DNA of 64,000 bases, from the NCBI RefSeq assembly GCF_002237645.1, contig NZ_MJUZ01000002.1, positions 36,069 through 100,068 on the forward strand, read 5' to 3'. The notes under the pieces are model-generated. The model did not search any database. It worked only from the letters and a program-made list of their open reading frames with translations, and was not told the DNA's origin. Positions 1 through 9,241 of the stretch are shown in pieces. Source of the stretch: Desulfovibrio sp. MES5 (GTDB taxonomy: Bacteria > Desulfobacterota > Desulfovibrionia > Desulfovibrionales > Desulfovibrionaceae). Made by a program: the position numbers and the translations under genes. Each line of letters starts with the position of its first letter. Position 1 is the stretch's first letter.

Positions 1-2
1 AC

Positions 3-815
3 GTCACCACTCCAGAACAGGCCAAGATTGCTGAAGAGGCCGGGGCTTGTGCTGTTATGGCGCTGGAACGCGTGCCTGCGGACATTCGCGCCGCTGGCGG
101 CGTGGCCCGCATGGCCGATCCCACCATTGTCAAAAAAATCATGGAAGTGGCCACCATACCGGTCATGGCCAAAGCCCGCATCGGCCATTTTGTGGAAGCC
201 CGCATCCTTGAAGCCATGGGCGTGGATTACATTGACGAAAGCGAAGTTCTTACTCCCGCTGACGACAAATATCATATCGACAAGCGCGACTTCACCGTGC
301 CCTTCGTTTGCGGCTGCCGCAACCTGGGCGAAGCCCTGCGCCGCATCGCCGAAGGCGCGGCCATGATCCGCACCAAGGGCGAACCCGGCACCGGCAACGT
401 GGTCGAGGCCGTGCGTCATTGCCGCCAGGTCATGAACGAAGTGCGTGTGCTTTGCGGCCTGCCCGAAGCCGAAGTCGCCAACTTTGCCAAGGAAATCGGC
501 GCGCCCCTTGAAGTGTGCCTGCTTGTGCGCAAAGAAGGCCGCCTGCCTGTGGTCAACTTTGCCGCTGGCGGCATCGCCACCCCGGCTGACGCGGCCCTGA
601 TGATGCACCTTGGCTGCGACGGCGTCTTTGTGGGTTCCGGCATCTTCAAGTCCGGCGACCCGGCCAGGCGCGCCAAAGCCATTGTGCAGGCCGTGACCAA
701 CTACAAGGACTTCGCCATGCTGGCCGAAATATCCCGCGATCTGGGCGAACCTATGGTGGGCATTGAAATTTCCACCATTCCTTCCGGTGAGCGCATGCAG
801 GAGCGGGGCTGGTAA
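3..815 (+). CDS. pdxS: Pyridoxal 5'-phosphate synthase, synthase subunit PdxS (5' truncated by window edge)
   Basis: PdxS condenses ribose 5-phosphate, glyceraldehyde 3-phosphate and ammonia into pyridoxal 5'-phosphate in the cytoplasm. The reading frame is open from the first bases and codes for 270 residues; the family is about 293 long, so roughly the first 20 residues lie outside the window. Seen directly are the near-invariant blocks [27 protein letters not shown] (first reactive lysine), [30 protein letters not shown] (second lysine and phosphate loop) and the C-terminal phosphate-binding GVFVGSGIF. The next gene, pdxT, starts one base after the stop, as is usual for the PdxS-PdxT pair. 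Confidence 0.98.
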   Translation, partial: VTTPEQAKIAEEAGACAVMALERVPADIRAAGGVARMADPTIVKKIMEVATIPVMAKARIGHFVEARILEAMGVDYIDESEVLTPADDKYHIDKRDFTVPFVCGCRNLGEALRRIAEGAAMIRTKGEPGTGNVVEAVRHCRQVMNEVRVLCGLPEAEVANFAKEIGAPLEVCLLVRKEGRLPVVNFAAGGIATPADAALMMHLGCDGVFVGSGIFKSGDPARRAKAIVQAVTNYKDFAMLAEISRDLGEPMVGIEISTIPSGERMQERGW

Positions 816-816
816 G

Positions 817-1395
817 ATGGCCGCACGCTGCGTGGGTGTTCTGGCTCTTCAGGGGGCCTTTCGTGAACATGTGTCCGCTGTGTCCAGGCTGGGCGTGGCG
901 GCTCGCGAAGTGCGCCAGCTCAAGGATATGGACGGCATCGACGCCATGATCATTCCCGGCGGCGAAAGCACCACCATGGGCAAGCTGCTCAACGAGTGGC
1001 ATATGCTGGAGCCTTTGCGCGAACGCATCATGCAGGGCATGCCCGTCTACGGCAGTTGCGCCGGGCTTATCCTGCTGTGCCGCACCATTGAAAACTCGGA
1101 CCAGCCGCGCCTCGGCGTGCTGGACGCCACCGTACGGCGCAATGCCTTTGGCCGTCAGGTGGACAGCTTTGAGACCGAACTCAGCATGCCTGAGGTCGGC
1201 CCCGACCCTGTTCCGGCGGTATTCATCCGCGCTCCCGTGCTCATCAGCGTGGGGCCGGAGGTCAGAGTGCTGGCCGAAGTCAAAGGGCAGGCCGTGGCCG
1301 TGCGCCAGAACAATATTCTGGGCACGTCCTTTCATCCGGAATTGACGCCGGATACGCGCCTGCACAGCTACTTTCTGAACATGCTCGGCCAGTAG
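817..1395 (+). CDS. pdxT: Pyridoxal 5'-phosphate synthase, glutaminase subunit PdxT
   Basis: PdxT hydrolyses glutamine and channels ammonia to PdxS. The 192-residue length is normal for the family. The class I glutaminase triad is visible: Cys81 in GSCAGL, and His173 and Glu175 in SFHPELT. The oxyanion-loop motif PGGEST is at residues 47-52. ATG at 817 is chosen because it follows the pdxS stop by one base, which suggests translational coupling, and because the N-terminus VGVLALQGAFREH is the canonical PdxT start. A strong terminator follows, so pdxST is a closed unit. Confidence 0.98.
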   Translation: MAARCVGVLALQGAFREHVSAVSRLGVAAREVRQLKDMDGIDAMIIPGGESTTMGKLLNEWHMLEPLRERIMQGMPVYGSCAGLILLCRTIENSDQPRLGVLDATVRRNAFGRQVDSFETELSMPEVGPDPVPAVFIRAPVLISVGPEVRVLAEVKGQAVAVRQNNILGTSFHPELTPDTRLHSYFLNMLGQ

Positions 1396-1424
1396 CCGTC
1401 TGAAATAACAGCCTTCCTGTTTTG

Positions 1425-1465
1425 AAAGGGAGGAACGTCGTCTGGCGTTCCTCCCTTTTTATTTT
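1425..1465 (+). terminator. Intrinsic terminator of pdxST
   Basis: A perfect 13-bp stem (AAAGGGAGGAACG and its complement) with an 8-base loop runs into a T-rich tract. It lies 30 bases after the pdxT stop. Confidence 0.93.
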
Positions 1466-1604
1466 TCTGCCCTGGATTTTTTTCCTCAATTTGCCGTCAA
1501 CGTGCCGCACGATTTAACATGGGCGACACCTTGCTGCCAAAATGGGCATGCATACTGCCTCAAGAACAACAGTTCAACCACCGGGAAAACCCGGGGAGGC
1601 AGTT

Positions 1605-2063
1605 ATGGAAACCACACTCATGCTCAGGCGTCTTCAGGAAGAACTTGCCGACGAATTGCAGCGTATGGGCCAGCTGCGCACCGTATTTCAGGCCCAGCAT
1701 TTCGCCGACGAGATCGACGCGGCCAGCCATCTGGAGGCTGCCCACCTGGCGCAGTGCAGCGCTCGCCGCAGCGCCCAGCGCATCCGCGACCTTCAGAGCC
1801 TATTGCATCTTTTGCAGCATAATGGCCCCCGCCAGTGCGCCGACTGCGGCGACGACATCCCGCTTGAGCGCCTGCTGGCGGCTCCGGGCACCACGCGTTG
1901 CCTCTACTGCCAGCAGCAGATGGAAAGTATTGCCTGCCCCCTGGCGGGGCAGAGTGAAAGCGCGTCAGCGGCCTGGCCCGCGCCGTGGTCGGCGTCGGGG
2001 CCAGCTTCAGGGCCGTTGTCAGGATTTGACGCATGCGCCGCACCCGAGGCCCGTTTCTGCTGA
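1605..2063 (+). CDS. DksA/TraR-type C4 zinc-finger protein
   Basis: A 152-residue protein of the DksA/TraR zinc-finger family. Members bind the RNA polymerase secondary channel and modulate transcription initiation, though the short ones are often uncharacterised. The N-terminal 75 residues are predicted helical with many Glu, Gln and Arg. They are followed by a C4 zinc finger with Cys78-x2-Cys81 and Cys99-x2-Cys102. The last 45 residues are Ala/Ser/Pro-rich and look disordered. ATG 1605 is preferred over an upstream ATG at 1542 because GGGGAGG sits 5-11 bases before it. The acidic coiled-coil tip of true DksA is not evident, so a DksA-equivalent role is unproven. The next gene starts 26 bases downstream, suggesting co-transcription. 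Confidence 0.82.
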   Translation: METTLMLRRLQEELADELQRMGQLRTVFQAQHFADEIDAASHLEAAHLAQCSARRSAQRIRDLQSLLHLLQHNGPRQCADCGDDIPLERLLAAPGTTRCLYCQQQMESIACPLAGQSESASAAWPAPWSASGPASGPLSGFDACAAPEARFC

Positions 2064-2089
2064 ACACGGCTAACAATCAGGAGATCCCC

Positions 2090-3922
2090 ATGCAAGGAAC
2101 CACAGACCTGCTACCCCTGGCGCCGGGGCGGGAACCTTCAGGCAGAGGCGGCCCCGGCCGTTCGCCCCTGCGACGACTGGCCGACGACCTGAACCGTCAG
2201 ATGCGGGCCTTTGGCCGCAGCCTGGCTGGTCTGGCTTCACTGGAGCGGGCCGCGCTGCGCCTGCCTGTCTGCGACGCCCCGCACAGCTGGGCCGCAGCCA
2301 GCCTGACGCAGCTGGACGTTGACGTGTGCTGCTCCGGGGAGGATCTGGCCCGCATCCCTGCCGAAGGGCCGGTGATTTTTTATTCCAACCATCCCACAGG
2401 CGCTCTGGACGGCCTGATAATGGCCGCGCTGTGCGGCAGGGCGCGCCCTGATCTGAAAATACTCGCCAGTTCCAAATTGCTGCAACTGCCCCAGCTGACT
2501 CCTCTGGCTCCCATGCTGCTGCCTCTTGACCTTTCGGGCGAAGACAGGACGGCCAACGGCGCGTCCTTGCGCATTGCCATCAGGCATTTGCGCCGGGGCG
2601 GAGCCTTGGGGATTTTTCCCGCTGGCAGGGTGGCCCGCTGGCGCGCCGGAGCGGGGCTTGAAGAGCAGCCCTGGACGGAGCTTTTGAGCCGCCTTGGCGA
2701 ATGGCGGCAAAAAGAGGGCAGCGGGGAGGAGGCGTCCCGCGTCCATTACGTTCCCCTGCACGTGCAGGCCAGCGCCGATCCCTTCTTTCTTTCCGCCGCC
2801 TTCCTGCACGAAGGCCTTGCCACGGCCCTGCTGCCGCGCGTTCTCTGGCGGCAACGCGGGAGCCGCGCGATGCTGCGGGTGGGGGAGGCCTTGAAAGAAC
2901 AGAGCCTTGCCGGCCTTGACCACGAGCAGCGCACCCATTGTTTGCGCATGTATCGTGAAGCTCTGGCTCCCCGCAAAGGCTCCGTCATCTCACAAAAAAC
3001 CCCAGGCGACCGGTGGCAGGCTCCGCTGGCCGAAGGCGCGGACCAGCAGGACTTCATGGCGGCTCTGGCGGCTTTGCCCGAAAGCAGCGTTCTGGCCAGG
3101 GAAGGCAAGTACAGTGTGTACGCGCTGCGCGGCAGCGAATGCCCACTCCTGCTGGACGAAGTGACGCGCCGCCGCGAGGAAAGCTTTCGCGCTCTGGGCG
3201 AGGGCACGGGCAAGGCCAGGGACACTGACCGCTATGATCCCCAGTACGAACACCTGCTGCTCGTGGATGAGGAGGCCCAGTGCCTGGCCGGTTCCTACCG
3301 GGCGCGTCTGGTGCGGCCCGAAGATGCCGCCAGCTGCGGACGCAGCAGTCTCTATACGGCCTCGCTCTTTCGCTATGATCGGGATTTTTTCCGCCAGTGC
3401 GGCAACGCGCTTGAACTTGGCAGGGCTTTTGTCTGCCTTGAATATCAACGGGAATACGCGCCGCTGATGCTGCTCTGGAAGGGCATTGCCCAATTGGCCT
3501 TGCAGCGGGGCGCGCGCACGCTTTTTGGCCCGGCCAGCATAGGGCTGAACTACAGGCCCCAGTCAGTGGATCTTTTGTGGCGGCATCTGCGGCTGCGCCA
3601 CTGGCATGCTCCCCTGGCGGCCCTGGTGCAAGGGCGTAAACCCCGTCATCTGCGCAGTGAGCTGCCCTTTGCCCGGCAGATGGAGTATAACGGCGTCAAC
3701 ACCGTGGTGCGCCAAATGGAAGGCGGACGCAGCCTGCCCATTCTCTTTAAGCACTATCTGCAGCTGGGAGGGCGCATAGCGGCCTTTCACGAAGACAGGG
3801 CCTTCGGCACCCTGGACGCGCTTCTGGTTGTGGACCTGCTTAACGCGCCGGAAAAGCAGTTGCGTCGCTTTCTTGGCGAAGAAGGAATGGCCGCCCTGCG
3901 TGGCGGCGCGTGCGGCATATAG
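2090..3922 (+). CDS. Two-domain acyltransferase, putative bifunctional ornithine-lipid synthase (OlsF-like)
   Basis: A 610-residue fusion. Residues about 60-290 form a lysophospholipid acyltransferase domain with the active-site block SNHPTGALDG (His101, Asp107) and a FPAGR substrate-binding motif near 176-180. Residues about 360-560 match the OlsB/COG3176 hemolysin-like GNAT fold, with the blocks ELGRAFVCLEYQ, LLWKGIA and LFGPASIGLNY. This order, an O-acyltransferase domain followed by an N-acyltransferase domain, is that of OlsF, which makes ornithine lipids alone. Ornithine lipid has been reported from Desulfovibrio gigas. ATG 2090 is chosen for the upstream AGGAG; an in-frame ATG at 2033 lies inside the preceding gene. 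The product is expected to act at the inner membrane. The lipid product is inferred, not shown. Confidence 0.8.
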   Translation: MQGTTDLLPLAPGREPSGRGGPGRSPLRRLADDLNRQMRAFGRSLAGLASLERAALRLPVCDAPHSWAAASLTQLDVDVCCSGEDLARIPAEGPVIFYSNHPTGALDGLIMAALCGRARPDLKILASSKLLQLPQLTPLAPMLLPLDLSGEDRTANGASLRIAIRHLRRGGALGIFPAGRVARWRAGAGLEEQPWTELLSRLGEWRQKEGSGEEASRVHYVPLHVQASADPFFLSAAFLHEGLATALLPRVLWRQRGSRAMLRVGEALKEQSLAGLDHEQRTHCLRMYREALAPRKGSVISQKTPGDRWQAPLAEGADQQDFMAALAALPESSVLAREGKYSVYALRGSECPLLLDEVTRRREESFRALGEGTGKARDTDRYDPQYEHLLLVDEEAQCLAGSYRARLVRPEDAASCGRSSLYTASLFRYDRDFFRQCGNALELGRAFVCLEYQREYAPLMLLWKGIAQLALQRGARTLFGPASIGLNYRPQSVDLLWRHLRLRHWHAPLAALVQGRKPRHLRSELPFARQMEYNGVNTVVRQMEGGRSLPILFKHYLQLGGRIAAFHEDRAFGTLDALLVVDLLNAPEKQLRRFLGEEGMAALRGGACGI

Positions 3923-3930
3923 GCGGCCGG

Positions 3931-3966
3931 AGAAGAGGCGTTGACCCAAGAAGAGGCGTTGACCCA
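3931..3966 (+). repeat. 18-bp perfect tandem duplication
   Basis: AGAAGAGGCGTTGACCCA occurs twice in direct succession just after the acyltransferase stop. It is non-coding and no role is evident. Confidence 0.9.
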
Positions 3967-4103
3967 CGCGCCTTCGCCGTCGGGCGAGGTTTGCTGCGGC
4001 GCTCCAGGGCGCAGACCGCCTTTGTGAAAATGTTTTTGCAAGGAATACGGCGCGCCCGATATGGCGCGCGCCAGTGCGGGCACAAGGCGCATGCGCCGTA
4101 TAC

Positions 4104-4141
4104 TGGAGCAAATGAACTTTTTCAAAGTGAACTTGCTCTAA
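4104..4141. repeat. Short palindromic element, GAGCA/TGCTC family
   Basis: An outer stem GAGCAA/TTGCTC encloses GAACTTTTTCAAAGTG. The 3' end, TTCAAAGTG followed a few bases later by TGCTCTAA, recurs at the end of the larger element at 33813-33966. Related arms occur at 10362-10398. It directly abuts the MITE-like repeat that begins at 4141. Confidence 0.6.
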
Positions 4142-4294
4142 GGAAGCACTGATTAAAGAGCCTCCTGGAAACGCGCAGTTATTTCGTTTGGCAAGGCGCG
4201 ATCTTTTTTTGAAGCAGCAGTGGACTCTTCCGTTCCCGACTGTTTCAAAAAAAGTGAAGCAATGCCGCCAAACGGAATAAGTCAGCGTTTTCCT
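4141..4294 (+). repeat. MITE-like interspersed palindrome, copy 1
   Basis: About 154 bp that recurs in inverted orientation at 12466-12612. It is an imperfect palindrome along its whole length: the termini AGGAAGCACTGATTAA and the complement of AAGTCAGCGTTTTCCT are inverted repeats, and the inner arms carry TTTGGC and TTTTTTTGAA blocks on both sides. It has no coding capacity. Small size, terminal inverted repeats and lack of a transposase suit a non-autonomous element. Confidence 0.75.
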
Positions 4295-4339
4295 AAAAAT
4301 TTCAGATCTCCAGACCCTCCTCTCATCCCCCAGGTAAAG

Positions 4340-4378
4340 CCGCAGGCCGCCCCGACATTGTGTCAGGACGGCCTGCGG
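4340..4378 (-). terminator. Probable terminator after the hemerythrin chemoreceptor gene
   Basis: A 10-bp perfect stem, CCGCAGGCCG with its complement, lies 70 bases past the stop of the leftward gene. The T-tract on the minus strand is short, so termination is likely but not certain. Confidence 0.55.
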
Positions 4379-4448
4379 TGATTTGAATTTCTGCGCGTCG
4401 GTGGGCGCATGCTCACGCAACGCCAGAGTTTTTCAGGGTGAAAGCGCC

Positions 4449-6128
4449 CTAGTGGATCTGCTCTGGTTCCATATCTTCTTTTTTGAGGTAGGGAAGATAG
4501 GTGGGGTCAGTGCCCATGATATGCTGTACAAGCCAGTCCTTGAGGAAGGTCAGTAGGTCCATGCTCACAGTGGCTGTGCCGGATTTGAGCTGTTCCTCAA
4601 CCTCGTCCAGCTTGGCCACGAACTTTCTGTGGATTTTCATATGTTCGGCAGCGCCCAGATAGGCTGTGGCGGTGAACATTTTTTCCTCGTCCGCAAAGTG
4701 CGTGGCCGTATAGTCGCGAAGCTTGCGCAGGATTTTCTGCACCTCGCCTGCCGTACGGTTATTGGCCATGGCCGTGTACAGTTCGTTGATATAGTCCACC
4801 AGCAGCCTGTGCTGCTTGTCCACCATGGGCACATGCAGGTCAAGTTTGGGAGTCCACTGCACGAATTTGTCGGAGGTCGCCTGCTCGTAATCGCCGGAAA
4901 CCAGGGCATTGACAATCATGTCAAGCTCTTCCATGCCGCTCTGAACGCCGAGCAGGGCGGCTGTGAAGGTTTCCATACTTTGGGCGTTCTGCTCGGCCAC
5001 GTGGCGGATTTCACCAAGCGCGCTTGTGGTGTCGGTGCTGTGCTGCGACTGCTCTTGCGCGCTCCTGGCCACGATCAGAAGATGTTCGGCGGTGTCGTTG
5101 ATGGACTGGAGGATGTCGCGCATGACGCTGCCCGCGCGTGAAGCCTGCTCGGCTCCGTCCACGCTGAGCTGGGCGGCCTTGTCCACGGTAAGCACGTTGC
5201 GCCGTGTCTCTTCCTGGATGGCGTGCACGGCATCTTCCACTTCCTTGGTGGCGCCCATGGTTTTTTCAGCCAGTTTGCGCACCTCGTCGGCCACCACGGC
5301 AAAACCGCGCCCGGCGTCGCCCGCGCGGGCGGCCTCAATGGCGGCGTTGAGCGCCAGCAGGTTGGTCTGGTCGGCAACCTCGTTGATGACCGACATGACC
5401 TGACCGATGTTGCTGGCCTTTGTGCCAAGGTCGGCCATGGCCTGCTTGAGATGAACGATGGTGTCCTTGAGCTTTTCGATGGAGGTCAGCGCGCCTTCCA
5501 CTTCACGTTCGCCTGTGGCGGCGCTGGCGCTGGAGCTTTGCGCGTTTTCTGAAAGCTCGCGCACTCTGTGTGAAGATTCCTGGGCGGTTTGCGCAACCTT
5601 TTCCATTGAGCCGCTGGTCTCGGTGAGGTGATCGCGCTGCACCTGAACGCCCGTGCTGACCTTGCTCACGAGGCTTGCCAGCTCACGCACTTCCGAAGAC
5701 AGGTTTCTGCACACGGTGTGCGCCTTGTGCAGCACCATGGCTCCACGGTCAGACTTGTTGCGTATGGCCGCTTTTTCTTCTTCAATGTCATTGATCTTTG
5801 CTTGCAGCCTTGCCACCTCGGCCCGCAGTTCTTCAATGACAGAGGCGTCTTCAGCCAGGCTGCTTTCAGCAGCGCGCAAATGGGTCAGGCAGTATTCAGC
5901 TCGCTGTACTTCATCACCCTGACGTGCGGGATTGTCTTCAGCAAAAAGAGCATCAGTGCGTTCGCGCAGTTTTTGAGCTCTGTTTCTTTGGGCAAGCCAA
6001 AGGGCCGCATCAGCCAGCGCGCACAGGGCCGCCAGGGCCAGAAGACCCCATTGCGCGGCTCTACTGTCGCTTACAACGGCCAGGCCGATGAGGGAGCACA
6101 GGATGATGATTTGCAGCAAGATTCCCAT
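4449..6128 (-). CDS. Methyl-accepting chemoreceptor with C-terminal bacteriohemerythrin domain (DcrH-like)
   Basis: A 559-residue sensor predicted to bind O2 through a diiron hemerythrin and signal to CheA/CheW. The first 50 residues form a two-helix membrane hairpin with almost no periplasmic loop. A coiled coil follows, then the MCP signalling domain with the hairpin tip [18 protein letters not shown]. Residues about 424-545 are hemerythrin with the expected ligands: His in VDKQH, HFADEE, HMKIH and HIMGTD. DcrH of D. vulgaris is the characterised precedent, but that protein has a periplasmic domain that this one lacks, so sensing here should be cytoplasmic. The gene is divergent from yedF across 100 bp. 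Confidence 0.93.
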   Translation of the reverse strand: MGILLQIIILCSLIGLAVVSDSRAAQWGLLALAALCALADAALWLAQRNRAQKLRERTDALFAEDNPARQGDEVQRAEYCLTHLRAAESSLAEDASVIEELRAEVARLQAKINDIEEEKAAIRNKSDRGAMVLHKAHTVCRNLSSEVRELASLVSKVSTGVQVQRDHLTETSGSMEKVAQTAQESSHRVRELSENAQSSSASAATGEREVEGALTSIEKLKDTIVHLKQAMADLGTKASNIGQVMSVINEVADQTNLLALNAAIEAARAGDAGRGFAVVADEVRKLAEKTMGATKEVEDAVHAIQEETRRNVLTVDKAAQLSVDGAEQASRAGSVMRDILQSINDTAEHLLIVARSAQEQSQHSTDTTSALGEIRHVAEQNAQSMETFTAALLGVQSGMEELDMIVNALVSGDYEQATSDKFVQWTPKLDLHVPMVDKQHRLLVDYINELYTAMANNRTAGEVQKILRKLRDYTATHFADEEKMFTATAYLGAAEHMKIHRKFVAKLDEVEEQLKSGTATVSMDLLTFLKDWLVQHIMGTDPTYLPYLKKEDMEPEQIH

Positions 6129-6228
6129 AGTTACCTGCCTTGGTTTACTTGCCTATCGGTAGTTTTATAATTACGCTTAACAGCAGAAAAAGTAAATAAA
6201 ACCAATTGTCACCAAAGGGGCTGATATT

Positions 6229-6837
6229 ATGCAATTTCTTGATTGTCTGGGGCTTGCCTGTCCGCAACCTGTCATCCTTTGCCGTTCGGCTGTGGATAAC
6301 GGAGTGGAATGCCTGGAAGTGCTGGTTGATAACGAGCCAGCCCTGGAAAACGTGCAGCGCTTTCTGCAGGGCAGAGGGTACACGCTGAGCGCCACCCAGG
6401 AAGGGCCGCAGCAGTGGCGCATCCGTGCTGCCGTGGATGCAGCGGCTGCCGGGGCCAGCGTGCTGGCCGCGCCCGAGGCGCGGGATGGGCAGGAGCAGGA
6501 TTTGCGCACTCTTGTACTCATAACCACTGAAACCCTGGGCCGTGGCGACGACACGCTGGGCACAAAACTTATGGAGAACTTTCTGGCCACGTTGCCGGAA
6601 CTGGGCTCGCGGCTGTGGCGGCTGGTGCTTGTCAATGGCGGCGTCAAGCTGACGGCCCGTCCTGGCCCGGCGCTGGATTCGTTGCAAAAGCTCGCGCAGC
6701 AGGGCGTATCCATTCTTGTGTGCGGCGCCTGCCTTGGGCACTACGGCCTTTTGGAGGCCAAGGCCGTGGGCGAGACGTCCAACATGCTGGATATCGTGAC
6801 CAGCATGGATATGGCGGACAAGATCATCCGTCCCTGA
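6229..6837 (+). CDS. yedF: Selenium metabolism protein YedF (TusA-like domain plus DsrE-like domain)
   Basis: A 202-residue protein. The N-terminal 75 residues are a TusA/SirA-like sulfurtransferase domain with Cys11 in LACPQPV. Residues about 95-202 are DsrE-like, with a cysteine pair in VCGACLGHYG. This two-domain form is associated with selenium utilisation across bacteria and probably handles reduced selenium for SelD or selenoprotein synthesis; the exact reaction is not established. The organism needs such a supply because fdhA in this window has a selenocysteine codon. ATG 6229 is supported by AAGGGG 8 bases upstream. A bidirectional terminator follows. Confidence 0.88.
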   Translation: MQFLDCLGLACPQPVILCRSAVDNGVECLEVLVDNEPALENVQRFLQGRGYTLSATQEGPQQWRIRAAVDAAAAGASVLAAPEARDGQEQDLRTLVLITTETLGRGDDTLGTKLMENFLATLPELGSRLWRLVLVNGGVKLTARPGPALDSLQKLAQQGVSILVCGACLGHYGLLEAKAVGETSNMLDIVTSMDMADKIIRP

Positions 6838-6874
6838 GGCTCGCGCGACACGGGCGGGAACCGTGCTGACAAAG

Positions 6875-6906
6875 AAAAACGGCATGAAGAACTTCATGCC
6901 GTTTTT
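6875..6906. terminator. Bidirectional terminator between yedF and the convergent chemoreceptor gene
   Basis: A 15-bp perfect stem AAAAACGGCATGAAG with a 2-base centre and T-tracts on both strands, placed between two convergent genes. Confidence 0.93.
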
Positions 6907-6930
6907 CTTTGGGCAACAGTGCGCCTGGAG

Positions 6931-8685
6931 TTATGCTTTCATGTCGCTGATAAGGCTGGTCAGGCCATGGGCCTGCGCGGCCAGGTCAGACACGGCTTTG
7001 GCGGCTTCTTCCATTGCCTGCGCCGTCTGGAGCGACATGGTGTTGATCTGGATAATGGTATGGTTGATTTCTTCGCTGGCTGCGGACTGCTCTTCGCTGG
7101 CCGCAGCGATGGCGTTGACCTGGTCGGCGGTGGCGTCCACCGTGGATACGATGAGCTCAAGCGCCGAACCTGACTGGTTGGCGAACTCGGCAGCGCGGTC
7201 AACCTCCTGCACGGCCTTGTCGACAGACTCCATACTGGCGGCGGTGCTATGCTGAATGGCATTTATGACCGCCCCCACGTCCTGCGTCGAGGCCATGGTT
7301 TTTTCGGCCAGTTTGCGCACCTCGTCGGCCACCACAGCAAATCCGCGTCCGGCGTCGCCCGCCCTGGCGGCCTCAATGGCGGCATTGAGGGCCAGCAGGT
7401 TTGTCTGGTCGGCAATGTCTGAAATGACGCCCATGATGCGGCTTATGTCCTGCGCATGCGAGCCGAGAAGGGCCATGTCTTCCTTGAGACGCAGGGAGGA
7501 CTGGTGCACATGGTTGATGCTGTCCAGCGAACGGCTCACTATGTCCGCGCCATCCTGGGCTTTTTGCCGTGTTTCGGCCGAGGCCGTGGATGCCTGCGCG
7601 GCATTGCGGGCCACTTCCTGCACGGTGGCGTTCATTTCGTTCATGGCAGTGGCGGCTTCCGTCAACCGTTGCGAGGTTTCGGCGGTGCCGCGGTCAGACT
7701 GCTCGATTTGCGCTGAAAGCTGGGTAGATGCCGTGCTCACTATCTGGGCGACCTCTTCAAGTCTTTCGGCTGCCTGAAGCATGGCCTGGGTTTTCTGCCT
7801 GGCCTCCATGCTGGCGGCTTCGGCCTTCTCCATAGCCTCCATGGCTTTTTTCGACTGTTCCTGAGCATTGGCCGATTCACGCCTGGCGTTTTCAATATGC
7901 TGCTTCAGGGCGTCGACCATGGCCACGAGCGAAGCGAATACGCCCGTCTTGGGCTTGCCGTCGTCCACATTGTAGTCGCCGTCCACAACACGCCGGGCGA
8001 GGATGTTCAGTTCGCCGGGGTCCTTGCCCAACTGCCTGTTGACCGAGCGCGTAAGGAAAAAGACCAGAAAAACGCTGATGACAATGGTGGCCAGGGTCAG
8101 AACAATGGCCGTAGTCCGCGAGGTTTCGACAATGTTGAAGGCGTTGTGGCTGGCATCGCTGCTGCCCCTGACGTTCAGGACCACGATTTCATCAAACAGG
8201 GCCATGAGCTTTCTGAAAAGGACCCGGTACTCATTGTCGTAAATGGCTAAGGCCTGTCCGTGATCACGCTTGTCCACCATGGCGACGATTCTGCCGCGAA
8301 TGCCGGATATTGTGTTCAGGGAAGAAATGATTTCTTCAAAAAGTTGTCTGCCCTTGCTGTCGGCAGAGCTGTCGTGCACGGCGAGCAGGGCTTTGTACTT
8401 GTCGCCGTTCTCTTTCAGACCCTTCAGGGTCTCGTTAATGCGATCCTTGTAATACGTTATTTCGTCGGGCTGATCGTGCAGCATCATGGTCAAAAGATCG
8501 GCGCGCACGGCGTAGAGTTGCTGGTTCATGCCCTGAATGGCGATGACAGCGGGCAGCCATGATTTATCCACGTCTTCAATATTATTATTGATGTCAGTCA
8601 GGTTTTTCATGGAAACCCCGGAAAGGGCGAGCATGACGAGAATGACCCCACAAAAGGACAGGATCATTTTACTGCTGAGTTTCAT
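6931..8685 (-). CDS. Methyl-accepting chemoreceptor with four-helix-bundle sensor
   Basis: A 584-residue transmembrane chemoreceptor. TM1 is near residues 8-28, followed by a periplasmic four-helix-bundle (4HB_MCP-like) domain, TM2 near 190-210, HAMP, then the signalling domain with [18 protein letters not shown]. The tail lacks an obvious CheR-tethering pentapeptide. ATG 8685 is chosen because AAGGTGG lies 7 bases upstream; the GTG at 8697 overlaps that site. It is paralogous to the receptor at 35222-37039; both begin with MKLS followed by a similar TM1. The ligand is unknown. Confidence 0.93.
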   Translation of the reverse strand: MKLSSKMILSFCGVILVMLALSGVSMKNLTDINNNIEDVDKSWLPAVIAIQGMNQQLYAVRADLLTMMLHDQPDEITYYKDRINETLKGLKENGDKYKALLAVHDSSADSKGRQLFEEIISSLNTISGIRGRIVAMVDKRDHGQALAIYDNEYRVLFRKLMALFDEIVVLNVRGSSDASHNAFNIVETSRTTAIVLTLATIVISVFLVFFLTRSVNRQLGKDPGELNILARRVVDGDYNVDDGKPKTGVFASLVAMVDALKQHIENARRESANAQEQSKKAMEAMEKAEAASMEARQKTQAMLQAAERLEEVAQIVSTASTQLSAQIEQSDRGTAETSQRLTEAATAMNEMNATVQEVARNAAQASTASAETRQKAQDGADIVSRSLDSINHVHQSSLRLKEDMALLGSHAQDISRIMGVISDIADQTNLLALNAAIEAARAGDAGRGFAVVADEVRKLAEKTMASTQDVGAVINAIQHSTAASMESVDKAVQEVDRAAEFANQSGSALELIVSTVDATADQVNAIAAASEEQSAASEEINHTIIQINTMSLQTAQAMEEAAKAVSDLAAQAHGLTSLISDMKA

Positions 8686-8697
8686 TGATGTGTCCAC

Positions 8698-9228
8698 CTT
8701 TAAGTATTTTCATATATGTCTGTGATAACCTGGCGTTGAGGCAAAAGTCGGTAGCTGTAGACAGCAATAAAACAGATTACCCGAATACTGTTACATAAAA
8801 TTAGCTTTGTGCAAAACAACATTTACATAGCACTAGTCTATAAATTATAGAAAAATGATGTGAGTGCTATGCATTTGCTGCATTGATTCGGATAAAAGCT
8901 ACAATAACTCCATGCTGTTAGTTATCAATACCAACTATGGCCAAAAAAAGGCCAAGCTATATACCGCTCCGCCGATATTCCGAACGCGCCCAGCCGTAGG
9001 GATGGCCCGCGTTCGGGAGGCGTAAACCTGTGACGCGCCATGGGGCGCGTATAACCTGTGCGGCTACTTGTTTAACCAAATAATCATATTTTGCATAGTG
9101 TAAAGGTATGTTTATATATCATTCTGAAATTATTAATATAAAAATAAATGTGAAAAAAATAACTTGGAATTGCCAGCCTAGACGTATAGATTGAATACGC
9201 AATCAATTGAAACCCCGTGGCCAATGCC
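8698..9228. other. Non-coding AT-rich spacer with inverted repeats
   Basis: No gene is seen in these 530 bases between a chemoreceptor and the alcohol dehydrogenase. They hold a spaced inverted repeat CATAGCACT/AGTGCTATG (8826-8834 and 8863-8871). Two adjacent GC-rich hairpins follow: TCCGAACGCG with its complement (8979-8988, 9008-9017) and ACGCGCC with GGGCGCGT (9033-9050). The promoter of the dehydrogenase should lie in the AT-rich last 130 bases, but no convincing -35/-10 pair was identified. Confidence 0.6.
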
Positions 9229-9241
9229 AAAGGAGACTATC

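Noticed and set aside
9060..9241. Sigma-54 promoter before the alcohol dehydrogenase
   Set aside because: The GG and GC elements near 9165 are not 10 bases apart, so the -24/-12 spacing fails.
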